This document shows, one piece after another, positions 26,280-38,789 of a DNA stretch of 64,000 nucleotides. The notes under the pieces are model-generated. The model did no database searches. It saw only the letters and a program-made list of their open reading frames with translations, and had not been told where the DNA came from. Source of the DNA: Glycine soja (Eukaryota; Streptophyta; Magnoliopsida; Fabales; Fabaceae); the NCBI RefSeq assembly GCF_004193775.1, contig NC_041002.1:2157261-2221260 (forward strand). Reading direction: 5' to 3'. The position numbers and the translations under genes are program-made. Every line of letters begins with the position of its first letter. Position 1 is the stretch's first letter.

Positions 26280-29200
26280 TCAGCTTGCTTGTCCCGTTTG
26301 AATAAAGGCTTGAAGCAAGCTCTGCGCTGCAAAGGTTTGATCTGGTGTCCCAGATATGACAACTTTCCCTCCACTTGTACCAACGGAAGGATCATAAACC
26401 GTAACAATTGCACCTGAAATCTGGTCCCAGAACACTAGACACATTAATACCAACATCATTGTAAAACCATTTCAGCAATCTGGAAACATTTAGAGCAACT
26501 AGCTATATAGAAGAGTGACACTAATAGTATAATAACAGACAAGATTCATATTGTTTATAGGGTTCTAAAATGCAAATCTGAATTTGTTTATATCTTGGTG
26601 GTGACTATGTCCAAGCACATGTAAGCTTCAAAAGCAAATATAGATATAAACATCTTCACTCAAAATTTTCTGCTGTTTACAATCTTAAAAATATATATAT
26701 GTCAATTAATAAATAAAGATGTCAAAGCTGAATTTTGACAATGGCCAATTAATCCACCATAGTGCATGCAAACCAAAATATTGCTCCCAACAAATGGAAC
26801 AAAATGGAGTCAAAGTTTCTCTTAAGATGTGAGTTTGGACCTAACTCAACCCTAAATGTTAGCTCATAGGATTATGATTGTTTCCTACTTATATACTCTA
26901 TCTTGATCTAATCTTTAACCGATGTGGAACTTGGATTTTCCCAACAGTTTTTTACCCCAAAATTTATTATTATTATTTTTAAAAAACTTTGTATTTTACC
27001 TAATAAAAATTATTGATCAAAAGCCACCTTTAATCAAATCACATCGTTTAATAAGAAAAAGTGAAAACCCAAACACAATCCTCAACCTAATAATCCACCA
27101 TATCTTTCTTAAGGGAATAATTAAGCACCTGTCTGATTCGATCCAAATTGCCACCATCTTCACCATAAACAGAACCAAAGACGTGTTCAGAAACTATTAT
27201 CTCCACAGTAGTATTTGTCACCGTAGCAAACATGTTTCCTCTGTCAAAGGATTTTATCAAGCACAAAGGATGAGAGAAAGATCAGATGCCAGGAGATATC
27301 TTAACAAATTGATACATTTTGTCTATCCAGCACAATTTCACTTATTTTATTGACTTGTAGTTGCAGTTAGGAATCAAAGATTTTACTAATTGTATATTTA
27401 TATAATAATGTAACCCATATAAATATTTTTTAAATGAATGAAAATTGAAAAACAAAATCATTAATTATACAACCCCCTTTCTCTACATCTACCTATATTA
27501 ATCTCTTTACACGAAATCACTATCACAATTCACAAATAACACAAAAACTCTCTAAAGAGAAATTTTAGGGCAAGAATTACTATATATCAAATGTTCAACT
27601 TTACCAAGACAGGAACAATAAAAAGGAAAAGGTGAAAAATAACGCCAAGCCATTGTAGTCTGTGGCGTGCAGCATTATACTAACCTCCCACGTTCCAAAT
27701 TCTCACTTAAATCCGTATGTAATTCTCCATTTTGTAATATTGTTTCAGCATGCACCCCTGCATTCTACAAATATACAAACTCCTAATCAATCTCATCCTA
27801 TGAGCATTGGAAGAATTAGAAGAGTTATAAAAGAAATTGGAAGGCAATGAACACAAAGGAGGTAAAGAATACCCGTGGCAGAAACCTTCCAGAAGGAAAA
27901 GCAGATTTTCCACGGGCAAAAGGTTTACCCTTTACAGGATCCTTATTCACTTTCCAATTGGATTTTGGTCTTGCTTCAGCAACCACCTCATTGGGTGAAA
28001 GATTATCCCTGATTCTAGAAGTAATTTTATATAGGGCATTTTGAACACATCTGTACTCTCCAGTGATCTGCACAAAATCTCTCTCTAAGTATAAACTTGA
28101 CTAGGAGACAGTAACAAAAGATTGTTGGAGCCATAACAAGAAACTCAGTCTATTCTGAGTGCTCAAATGCCTCAACCCAGTGCAACAAGATAAGATATTT
28201 GTTATCAGTTACGAACTAACCTATGTCGGCACACAAAAGCATCAGAATCCACCAATCGCAGAGTGATACACATGAATACTTTTTTTGCTGAAAGTAATAG
28301 ATATTTTCCACATATTTTATAGAAATGCCTTCTGAAATTGTCTTCAATATTAGAGAATTTTAAATTGAAAATTTTGCAACAATTTTTTTTTTCATTTTTT
28401 AAATGAAAGGACATCAGCATATGGCAACAAAATCCTTAAGATAAAAAAAAAGTCAACTTGAATTACATAAATTTATAAGTGTACCTGCACCACCACATCC
28501 TCATCTGAAGCACCATTAGGAACTGACTCTCCATGCAATATTTGTATGTCAGCCCCAGTTACTTCTCTCAATTCTGAAATCAACTGACCTTCATTGCCAC
28601 TAAAGCAATTTACCGTGCTTGTTGCAACTAAAAGCCTTGCAGTTACAGGTGATTCCATGCTAGAGACTTGGAGAAAACCCTTTCCAATGTGATCTTCAAT
28701 AATTCTAGCAAAGACAAGAATAACAGCATCTTGTGCAGGAGAATTACAAGACTCAAGGCTCTGGATGAAAAAAAGCCAGTGCTAAATCAACATTAAAAAT
28801 TATGAAAATCCAAAATGTGTTTTCAAACAGATCTATCAAATGCGTGACTATATGTTGTTGCATGAACATATGCACATGAAAGAGGGCACAAAAAACACTG
28901 AAAATACTATAAGCATGAGTTAGTTGTGGCATAGGGAAACATTCTCATATGACTGACCTCTACAGCAGAAATGGTGACAATGCGTTCGGCATGCTCGCTT
29001 AAAGGAGCTGCAAAGATAATAGAAGCACCTGTTTTACTTTCTAGAGCTCTGACTATAGCCCCTCTTTTGCCAATTACGCTCCCAGCTACATTATTAGAGC
29101 AAAGGAGTCTAAACACAACTTCGTGTTCTGCACCTTTTGAGTCACGGTTAGAGGTTTCATTAGAGTTTGTGGTCCGTTCGTATATAGATAAACCTTCCAT

Positions 29201-30875
29201 GGAGGTTAACAATGAATTAAGGTGAGGGAAAAGTTCAGCATTTGGATCAGAGGACAACCTATCAGAAGAGCTAACAGTTGGTGTACTAGAAGTAACTGGA
29301 ACTTTGCATAATGGCGGACAATCTTGAAGACAATGAGATACAGAAATCAGCGCTTTCTTAACAGCCAAAATTCCACCAGTTATCTGTCAATCAAACAAGT
29401 TCCCCGATAAAGAAAAAGAATTTCAAATAGTCATTTTTCAATGATAATGGTATGGTGTTATTTCTGAAGTTCATGAACCCAAACATTGAACTAGGATCTA
29501 TGAAAAGGTATGTTTGGATTCACATTAGATGATAAAAATCACGCCCAAATATCAGTTAACATGATTTTAGGTAAATATTCACATGTTTGGCTTTACATTG
29601 AGGAGCTGATCTTAAGTCCAAAATTAATCAATTTGAAGAAACTTCAAGTAATTTTTACGGTGGACAAAATAATTTTATACTGAATTTTCCTACCAAGTTG
29701 TTTTCAGAATAAAAATATCTAAATATAAATCATTAAATCATATCACCTCAAAATCAATTTTGCATATCCGCGGCCAAACACACCCTATATCCCTTTGTAG
29801 GCAATTTAACACCCCCGATAAAAAATATAGGCAAATGCCTAACACTAGACAAGAAAAAAAAAAACAAAAAATAGAAAGTATTATTGAAAAAAAAAAGAAT
29901 TTATTATATCGGAAATATAAATAATTAAATATCATTTTTTATGCTTTTATAAAGCAATTGAAAGCATTCAATACGTATATATACCAAAAAAAAAAAAAAA
30001 CACGTGTTGTCTCCCGGTATCAGATGAAATCCAGATGTAGGAACAATATAAAGAAGCCTTTAGCTTTCCCATGTTAAAGGGGAATTAAATGATACTAAGA
30101 AATGAAAACAAATTCAGTATTGCCATTTGGCATAGTGACATATCAGATCCAATCTACTCAAATAGAAATCCCAATTCAGTCACACACACACATTGTAATA
30201 AGATTTTGATTCCAAATTAACACTAACCAAGACGTTGACCGTTAAAAACACAATTTCTAACAATAACAGATTAACAGTAATAACAGCAAAACTTACTTGA
30301 ACTAACTCTTCGTCTTTGGTGGCGCATTGCGGAGGAGGGAAAACCCTAATTTTGGCACCGGTATTGTTCCTAATGGCCGTTATGTTCTTCCCTCCTTTGC
30401 CAACAACGGCACCAATCTGCGAAGTGTGAGCTAGCAACTTCGAGAAAACCTCGCCGTTAACAGCTCTGTTAGAATTAACGCCTTTCTCGGCTTCGAGGTC
30501 CCAAACCCTCTCGAAAACCCTAACGACGGCCTCCTGCGCGCTGGAGACCTCGACCTCGCCGCCGTCGCCGAGCAGGAGGCCCTTTCGCGGCGAGAGGGAG
30601 CCGATGACGAGGATGACGCGGTCCTCGGCGGAGGAGAGGGAGTCCTCGCAGTGGATTTTGCAGCCGGTCTCGCGGCGGAGCTGCGACACGATGGAGCCGG
30701 AGCTGCCGATGAGCCCGCCGACGGTGGACGCGTGGCACACGAGGCGGAACGCGATCTGCCCCGGGAGGACCTTGAAAACGGGGCGCTTGCTAGAACGGTT
30801 AGTCGTGGTGGTGTTGCTGCGCTTCGGCGACGGCGTCGTTTGGTGATCGGTGTCGGAGGTGGCGGGGTCTTGCAT
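26280..30875 (-). CDS. RNA-binding protein with five KH domains (HEN4/RCF3-like), 7 exons
   Basis: Probably a nuclear poly(C)-binding-type protein in pre-mRNA processing, by analogy with Arabidopsis HEN4 and RCF3; the precise role is inferred. Exons (minus): 30875-30297, 29383-28958, 28760-28485, 28067-27873, 27764-27685, 27240-27129, 26420-26280. They join in frame to 602 residues. KH1 is about 40-95 (loop GSSG 57-60), KH2 about 142-200 (GKGG 159-162), KH3 about 281-340 (GKRG 298-301), KH4 about 373-440 (GNEG 390-393), KH5 about 529-590 (GEDG 545-548). A basic Ser/Pro/Thr-rich leader precedes KH1. Exon 5 (80 nt) has no domain, but its two odd phases fit its neighbours exactly. Exon 1 is strikingly GC-rich compared with the rest. 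The acidic residues in the KH4 and KH5 loops suggest weaker or altered RNA contact there. Confidence 0.92.
26820..26946 (-). mobile_element. Solo LTR of the TRIM family found at 16.4 kb
   Basis: Read on the minus strand it starts TGTTGGGAAAATCC, continues with TTCCACATCGG, TATATAAGTAGG and GAGTTAGGTCCAAACTCAC, and ends TCTTAAGA. This matches the order and the TTAAGA end of the first LTR at 16424-16556. Flanks GTTTC (26815-26819) and GTTTT (26947-26951) may be a decayed target-site duplication. It sits in the last intron of the KH gene. Confidence 0.6.
29507..29784. mobile_element. Possible MITE in intron 1 of the KH gene
   Basis: Left end GGTATGTTTGG and right end CCAAACACACC form an 11-bp imperfect inverted repeat around about 278 bp of AT-rich non-coding sequence. 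No clear target-site duplication. Confidence 0.4.
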
Positions 30876-31041
30876 TGCGTGGCGTGTGGGTTCCAGCGTG
30901 GGATCTTTTTTTCATGTCACGCGCCGCGAGTGGAGTCACTCACTTGGATCGGAAGGAAGGGACAACAAGGGGAGCGAGTGAGGGGTACAAGGTTAAGGTT
31001 TCTTCATTGTTTGGTTTGGTTGCCTTTTGGTTACTGATGAG

Positions 31042-31071
31042 TGAGAGAAAGAGAGAGAGAGAGTGTGTGTG
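31042..31071. repeat. (GA)n/(GT)n tract upstream of the KH gene
   Basis: Purine run AGAGAAAGAGAGAGAGAG followed by TGTGTGTG. On the KH coding strand it is a CA/CT pyrimidine tract about 170-195 bp before the ATG, so it lies in the leader or core promoter. Any role is inference. Confidence 0.6.
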
Positions 31072-31089
31072 GAGTGATTAAATGGAAAT

Positions 31090-34000
31090 TATGGAAAGGA
31101 AGCAACGCGGAAGTGACTTTGAGGATTCGTGGAACTTTTTCTTTTCTTTTTTACTATTTTCTATTTAATGGAATGATGTGAGGGTGTACTGTAATAATAA
31201 ACCCAATTCTCGAGATAAGGAAAATGCTTCGTTTTACTAATTCGAATCTGAATCTCGAATCTGCCGTGCAAAGTTCATATATGTCATCTAACTTACTATA
31301 GTAATTGATGTTTAATTATAAGAAGGAAAATATCTTGAGAGATGAGAAGATAAATTGATATTATTAGTAATATGTAAGAAAAAATAAAATATTGATAAAA
31401 TGCTTGTAATTTGTGAGTGTTCCTATAGCTAGATCGGGTTAGCTTTTGTCTAAGAGTTTTTAAGTGAAAAAGTATCATTTGTTTGATTTTTTAGATTTAG
31501 TATGACAATGTTATATTTAGATCAAATTGTTTAGCATCGGAACTAATGGGTTTTAGATTGATCAACCTAATAAGATAAAGGGAGATACATAATTCCTATG
31601 CCTCAAATGCACAAGGCTTAAGATAGTGACAAGGATCAATATTTGACTAGAGAAATACAGTCTCCCGGCCTTAAAGTACATAAATACAACAAAATTAAAA
31701 CAATGAAGACCATCATCATTCGACCAGAAAGGTACAGTGAGTAATCAAATAACAACACTTTTGAAGTATACACTATAGAGTCATATGGTAACAAGAGGAG
31801 AAAAATAAATAAAAGATGAATGTAATATGTACTAAGCAATAAAAATAAGTGAAGGACGTCAAATAAATGAAACCGTTAATAAAAATCTGATTGTTGTGAG
31901 AATCTCCAATGCGTGCGACTATGTTCATTGTCTAACGAACTTGTACGAAATCGTCAACAAGTCAATCAGTCCATGGGGTTTTTTTTTACGAGGGTGACGG
32001 AGATTTTAAAGTTTGACTTGAATAAGTTTTTCATGATTTTATCCTATTAATTCTAGTATATTCTTTTTACTTCTTTTTTAAATATATATATATATATATA
32101 TATATATGACATTAATAATCTTCAGTTTAGTTTATTTTTAAAGATAGTAACTTCATTATTTTTTTCAAATGTTTTTTTTGAAGAATTAGTAATCATTTTA
32201 AAAAAAATATATAGAAGGTAACGTAAAGGTATTGATTAAATATTTTCAAATTATAAAATTATAGAAATAATAAAAGTATAAGAAATTTAGGGAATTGGAT
32301 TAGATTAATTTGATTTTTTTTATAAACGTTTTTTTAAACCATGCTATAAACAGTTTATATTCACTCTTAATTAAAATTGATAATTAATACCTAGGAAATT
32401 GGTTAAGTGAAATAAAATAAGATCTTGCATTTAACAAGCATTTGACAAGTCACAAATTCAACCTCTGATTCATTTGTTTTTAAGTGAAATAAATGTAAGT
32501 CTCTATATAATTAAGTAGTATATTTAAACTTGAAAAGTTCCTTTATCCTAAACTGGAACATCATCTCATTTCCTAAATTTTAACTACAAAAATTAAAGTT
32601 ATTTATGTAAAACTAAAACTATTTAAAATTAAATACATGTTCTGTCTACATATAGATACTTAGTTATTTGAACAATAGCTTTAAGGAATTAGTTGAATAA
32701 AATAACATCTCACAGCTAATAAATTGTAAGTTTGAGGCTTTATTTATCTCTTTGAGGTCAAATATATGTGAGGTTTTTACAAGTATATTTTGAATTTAAT
32801 GATATTTTTAATAAATTGAGATATCTTTAGATAATTGAGTTTGGCTACACATGTTATTGATAAGAACTTAATGATCTAAAGATATCTCTATCCATTACTT
32901 TCAACCTAACTAAACTAACAATACATTTGGTTGCAAGTTTTGAAAACTAGCTAGATACATTATATGTTGAAACAATAGTAACTAGCTTCTACAGTTCTTG
33001 GGAAACATAACTGGGTATTTAGCGAGTAACCAAACACACGCTGAGACACTACCTCTTTACTTGAAACTTATGCACACACAAAATTTGAATTGTGTTGTCA
33101 TCTACCAATATAATAGTGAATGTGCTTAAAAAAACTATTTATATCTAAAATTTGAATTCTTTAATGAAAGCAACGCATTTTAGAAAACAAAATTCGCAAG
33201 TGTAAAATAACAGATTTTAATAATAATATACTAATTTACAGAAAGAAAACTTCATTTTCGATTCTACAAGAATTTTTATGAAAACCTTTTATTTGCCTCT
33301 TTTGGATAGAAGTTTTATTTTCTCATAATGTATCCTAATTTTTGGCCTAATTCTTCTTCTGATGATTGATTCAACCTCTGATAAAAAAGATATAAGATAT
33401 ATCTTGATTCTATTTTATCTCTTCAACAAGTTTAGTAATAAGCATAATGACCCTATTGTTCTCATGGAAAGAAGAACCTATGATTAACTTTTTGGAAAAA
33501 TTTTAAACTAACAATTTCAACGAATTTTTTCAATCATATCAATCATTATTAATATGATTTTTTAAAAAAATATTATAAAGTCAACAAATTTATCGTATAT
33601 GATAATATATTATTTGATAATAATGTAAAATTATTTTATAATGTTAATATATGTGATTTTTTTTGTTATTGTAATTGTTGGCCAAAAATATTACAAAAGT
33701 TTATTTTTTTTTACAGTACATATGTGAAAATGAATATATAATATTTTTAGTTAATTTTTTCATTAACATTTATATTTAAATACATTACCTCCTTTACAAT
33801 ATTAAATTAGGTACCCTAGCCTGTATTTACCATTTAATAGTTTAGGATGATTAAAGTTGGGTTGGAAATGAAGATTGTTGGAAAATGAAAACCACTACGC
33901 GAACAGTGAACATGAGACGGTCGGCACAGGACGACTGGCAACTTTTATATATGCGATTTTTTATTTTTTGAAAAAAATTGAGAACCTCGCAATTATAAAA

Positions 34001-35200
34001 TACTAAGGAGGCGTGTGTTTTAGGCTATGAAAAAAGATTTTCAAAAATATGAATTTGAAAATATCATATTCTCGTATTTGATATAAGTTTTATAAAAGTA
34101 TTTTCAGGAATAATTTGATTCGCATATATTTGCTCTCTATGGACACAATTACAGAAAGGGTAACAAATATCTTCAAATAAAGGAACCAGCAAACATTGCT
34201 ATAGTCTTCGGCTGGTAAATAAAATTAGAGGAATTCTAAAATGATGTGTTTCCCTATCATGTATCAAAATTTGTAAGAATATGCGACTTCAATCTGGATA
34301 AAATGTTTACTAGTTTTAAATTTCCAAACCATTGATCACGTAATTACTAATGCTTGAAGCTACAAAATCATGGGTTTTCAAAGTTAAAAAAAAAATCAAT
34401 GTGAACAAATCGAATTCTTAATGGAAAAACCAATATGGTCTTAAAGAAAAGGCACAATTAAAATATTGATTAAAATATTTTCTTGATATTAATAAAAAGT
34501 GTTCATTATAGAAAACATGATCTATTACATGTCTAATATCATAATTCAAATATTAAATAACTTATTAAGAAATATAAATGTTATCACTTATGTCAACTAT
34601 TATTAATTTTATTTTTATATTGTGTTATTTTAATTGTAACAAAAAATTTAGTTATTTATTCGTGACTCTTATTGTCCCAATATCTTACTTCAAGATTGTT
34701 TCATATTTTTAGAATAAAAATAATAACAAAATTGTTTCATAAGTTGCAAATTTATTTACTGTGCATATGATTAAAAAAAAATTCGTTACACACTCATAAG
34801 TAAATTGTTCGCTCTCCCCACAATAATTTTTCCATACACACCAATCCAACTCATTTGATTTATTGCAACTTGTATCCACTAAACATCCTTAAGCTATTTC
34901 CCTTTTCTTATTAACATTTAGAAAGATAATCATGACCCCATTTTATGAAATCTAAAACATTGCACATGTAATTTATTGAAGATTTTATTTAACTCCAGAA
35001 AAAACCTTAAAAAATAGATTTTTATTTTACTTGTCACATTAATTTTGATCTCACGTATTTTAATTCAGTCAATTGAATTCTTAAAATTTTATTTTTATCT
35101 ATAATTAAGTATACTTTTTTTATATACATAATTAAGTATACTTTCTATTAAATATTTAAATGATTTTTTTAATGTGCAGCTGACATGATTGTTTAATACT
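31090..35200. other. AT-rich intergenic region
   Basis: No gene-like frame on either strand. It contains a (TA)n run (32082-32107) and SINE-like fragments near 32390 and 32687. KH gene promoter sequences should lie at its left end. Confidence 0.6.
32082..32107. repeat. (TA)n microsatellite
   Basis: About 12 uninterrupted TA units. Confidence 0.9.
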
Positions 35201-35224
35201 AGTATTGAAAATTTGTTTTATATT

Positions 35225-36711
35225 ATTATTATTAGCTCTAATTTATACTAATCTCATACACGGGCTCTGTGAGGATGGGAAGCTTGATGAGGCTCTTGAG
35301 TTGTGGCCGCGGATGAGGGAGGTTGGTTGTTTTCCCACGGTAAGGACTTATACCGTTCTCGTTGGCGCGTTGTGTGAGTCGGGGAGATGGTGGAAAGAGG
35401 CTGTGAGCCGAATGTTTATACTTACTCTGTGTTGATTGGTTACTTCTGTAAGGAGGCGATGAGGATAAATGGGCAGAGTTGGAGAAGCTGGTCAGATTTG
35501 GAGTCCCTCAAGGAAAAACACTTCAAAGCAAATGAGCTTGTATATACAGCCTTGATTGATGGATACTGCAAAGCTGGGGAAATTGAAGATGCTGTTTCAA
35601 TGTTCAAAAGGATGCTTACTGAGGAATGTTTGCCTAACTTTATCACATTCAATGTATTGATTGATGGCTTACGCAAAGAGGGTAAAGTGCAAGATGCAAT
35701 GTTGTTAGTGGAAGACATGGCAAAGTTTGATGTGAAGCCCACTCTTCATACTTATACTATTCTTGTTGAGGAAGTACTGAAGGAATATGACTTCGACCGA
35801 GCTAATGAGATTCTCAACCAAATCATTTCATCAGGATATCAGCCTAATGTGGTCACCTATACTGCATTTATTAAGGCATATTGCAGCCAAGGAAGATCAG
35901 AGGAGGCTGAAGAGATGGTGGTGAAGATTAAAAATGAAGGCATATTGCTTGACTCCTTTATCTATAACTTACTAATTAATGCATATGGATGTATGAGACT
36001 ACTTGATAGTGCATTTGGTATTCTCAAATGCATGTTTGATACTAGTTGTGAGCCTTCTTATCAAACATACTCTATCCTTATGAAGCATCTAGTAATTGAA
36101 AAATATAAGAAGGAAGGAAGCAATCCTGTGGGGCTTAATGTAAGTTTAACAAATATCTCTGTTGATAATGCAGATATATGGAATAAAATTGATTTCGAAG
36201 TCACAACTGTGCTCTTTGAGAAAATGGCAGAATGTGGCTGTGTGCCTAATCTTAACACTTACAGCAAGCTTATTAAAGGACTTTGCAAAGTGGGACTCTT
36301 GGATGTAGCCTTCAGTCTGTACCATCATATGAGGGAAACTGGAATCTCTCCCTCTGAAATTATTCATAATTCTCTTCTAAGTAGTTGTTGCAAGTTGGGA
36401 ATGTTTGGGGAAGCAGTGACATTGTTAGATTCTATGATGGAGTGTAGTCATTTAGCACATCTAGAATCCTATAAGCTTCTAATTTGTGGGATGTTTGAGC
36501 AAATGAACAAAGAGAAGGCTGAAGCAGTTTTTTGTAGTTTACTACGTTGTGGGTATAATTATGATGAAGTGGCTTGGAAAGTTCATATTGATGGTTTAGC
36601 TAAGAGTATGTTGATCAATGCTCAGAATTTCTGAATCTCATGAAGAAGAATGGCTGTCATTTACATTCTGAGACATACTCTATGTTAATGCAGGCTCTGA
36701 ATAGAGTTTAA
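35225..36711 (+). pseudogene. Pentatricopeptide repeat (PPR) gene, truncated and frameshifted
   Basis: P-type PPR repeats are clear, for example TNLIHGLCEDGKLDEAL, ALIDGYCKAGEIEDAVSMF and SKLIKGLCKVGLLDVAFSLY. Intact relatives bind organellar RNA. This copy is broken. The first frame (from about 35225) starts inside a repeat with no start codon or targeting peptide and fails near 35390. The longest frame (35387-36634) opens in a repeat and contains a junction near 35455-35505 where repeat spacing collapses. A further shift near 36620 moves the C-terminal MKKNGCHLHSETYSML segment out of frame, ending at 36711. The main 415-codon frame could still be translated, but it lacks an N-terminal targeting region. 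Confidence 0.8.
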
Positions 36712-36719
36712 CAAAATGA

Positions 36720-37760
36720 TTGTTTATTTTTCCCTGGAATGGAACTGGTGGAAAAGGGGCTCCCATTGATATTTTTTGACTCTGCATAAGGTTGTACAAA
36801 TGGAACGCCTGAAATTTTGTAATACATTCTGAATAAACTGACTCTGTCTCAGCAAGAGAGCTGCAAACATCTCTTTCCTCAAATGCGGTAACACTTTCAT
36901 GGTCACAGCAAATGGTAATTGTGGCAACCTCACAGGTTGAGAGCAAACAGCAGAATATTGAGATTTGAGAGGCAGTGACTGTCTATGTTCTTTCTTACAT
37001 TGCATTCTTTATTCATATCACCTAATGCCCCTAATACAGATACGTAATTTAGTTTCACTGCTTATCTCAGACACTTTGGTGCGTTATTTTTGTGTTGATA
37101 ATTTCTTGTGTTTTCCTTCTTTGCTACTCAACTAGAATCAACTTATGGTTTTCAAGTTTCTATTAACTATGAAATTGTTTTTATTGTTATTGTAGATAAA
37201 TACATGTTTGTGACAATCCAGGGTATTGATCTTTGTTTGAAATAAACGAGGAAATTTTCGTCATTAAACTTATTGATACAATTAATGATGCGCAAACCTT
37301 TTTTTTAAGGTGGATGTGTTTGCTAGTGGTTTTTTTGGGGGGTTGGGATGCTAGTTAATATGGTAACATATATAAATTTATGGAGAAGTGTGTTTTCTAT
37401 TAGCTCGTTCAGTACAACACTAATATGTTTTATTAGGTTTTTCTTTAGTTAATGACTTAATGCTAGTAATGATTGTATTAATGGGCAAGAGAGGAGGAAA
37501 AACTGTTTTTGGTTGATAAGTAAGCTTTTGGCACAACAGCAAGTTATTCACTTATTGATGTAGCTATGCTGCAGTCCTCTGGACATATCTGATAAAGATG
37601 AGACTTGTCTGCCCCAAAAGCAGCTGCACCTGTACCCTTCTCTTAAGCAGCCACTGATTGTTGTCCCTTCAATTTTTTTCATTGGTTTTCTGCTGTACTT
37701 CCTAAAACTATAATTGCAGGCTCAACAATAAATTCCAGTCAAAGATTTGTTGGTATAAGT
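36720..37760. other. Intergenic region
   Basis: No gene-like frame. The first 300 bp are probably the former 3' flank of the PPR pseudogene. Confidence 0.5.
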
Positions 37761-37763
37761 AGA

Positions 37764-38786
37764 TGTTGAAATGTAATCAGGGAAATTTAATTTATTCCTA
37801 TAATTAGGCTAATTTGCATTTCTTAGAATTAGGTGGATTTGATTTTATAATTTTTATTCCATTTTATTTTCTTAATTAGGTGAGATGAAGATGTCTATAA
37901 ATACCATAAGTAATCTCTCTTAACACAAGTCAAATACAATTCGGATTTATTCCTTTCAAGTCTTTCTAAGCATGGTCTCAGAGGGGTACAATCCTCTGTG
38001 ACCTGTCCCGTCGCTACTTCACTCACTGTTGAGCTCCCTACTCATGCCGTTGCCATGTCTTCTACACAGCTGGTTTCATTTTGTTTGTTGATGGACATTT
38101 GCTACTTCTGGGTCAGGCTGTTTTCCTTTGAACTTATTTGTGGTCTTTGGATCTCTCTTTCAAAAGATCCACTGGTTTGGCTGTTACTCAGTTTCTGTTT
38201 GATATGCTCCTTTTCTTTACCTTCATTACAACATTTGGCTTCTTTATTCTACCTGTTTTTTGATGCCTTCACTGTGGCATGGTGGTCCTTTTTCACAGCC
38301 TTTATTGCAGCATTTAGCACCTTCATTATACCGCCTTTTCGCTACCTTTCATTGTGCCAGTTTTGCACTGTCTTTTTTGCAGCATTTGACACCATCATTG
38401 GCTGGCTGCCTTCATTACAGCCAATTAGCGTAGTCTTCATTGCTGTTGCACCTCTGATCAATCGAAACCACTGCCAGAAGATTCAGGAAATCATTTTCCA
38501 GTGAGAGCTTACCCTACATTCCACCAAGTGGCTTTTATCATAGCATAGCAAACTTTTATGATCTTGCTTGCGGGAATACAATTCACTAGTTTGAGGGGGG
38601 AGTGTTGAAATGTAATTAGGAAAATTTAGTTTATTCCTAATAATTAGGCTGATTTGATTTGATTTGTATAATTTTCATTATTTTTTATTTTCTTTGATGC
38701 GATGAAGAAATCTATAAATGCCATATGTAATCTCTCTTTGAACACAAGTCAGAAATACAATTCAGATCTATTCCTTTCTTTCAACA
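37764..38786 (+). mobile_element. Short non-autonomous LTR retrotransposon
   Basis: The 5' LTR (37764-37972) and 3' LTR (38603-38786) both start TGTTGAAATGTAAT and end in CA; they share the TTTATTCCTA-TAATTAGGCT and ATAAATRCCATA blocks but are visibly diverged. TGGTCTCAGAGGGG directly follows the 5' LTR, in the place and with the form of an initiator-Met primer-binding site. TTGAGGGGGGAG directly precedes the 3' LTR as a polypurine tract. The 630-bp interior lacks gag or pol. It has a 168-codon frame (37998-38504) rich in Phe, Trp, Leu and Ser with no known motif. No matching target-site duplication is seen, so the copy is old or rearranged. Confidence 0.8.
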
Positions 38787-38789
38787 AAT

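Noticed and set aside
30651..31037. Open frame of 128 codons antisense to KH exon 1
   Set aside because: A composition effect of the GC-rich exon; the opposite strand encodes clear KH domains.
37998..38504. 168-codon frame as an independent membrane-protein gene
   Set aside because: It lies entirely between the LTRs of a short retroelement and has no homology that I recognise; kept as part of the element.
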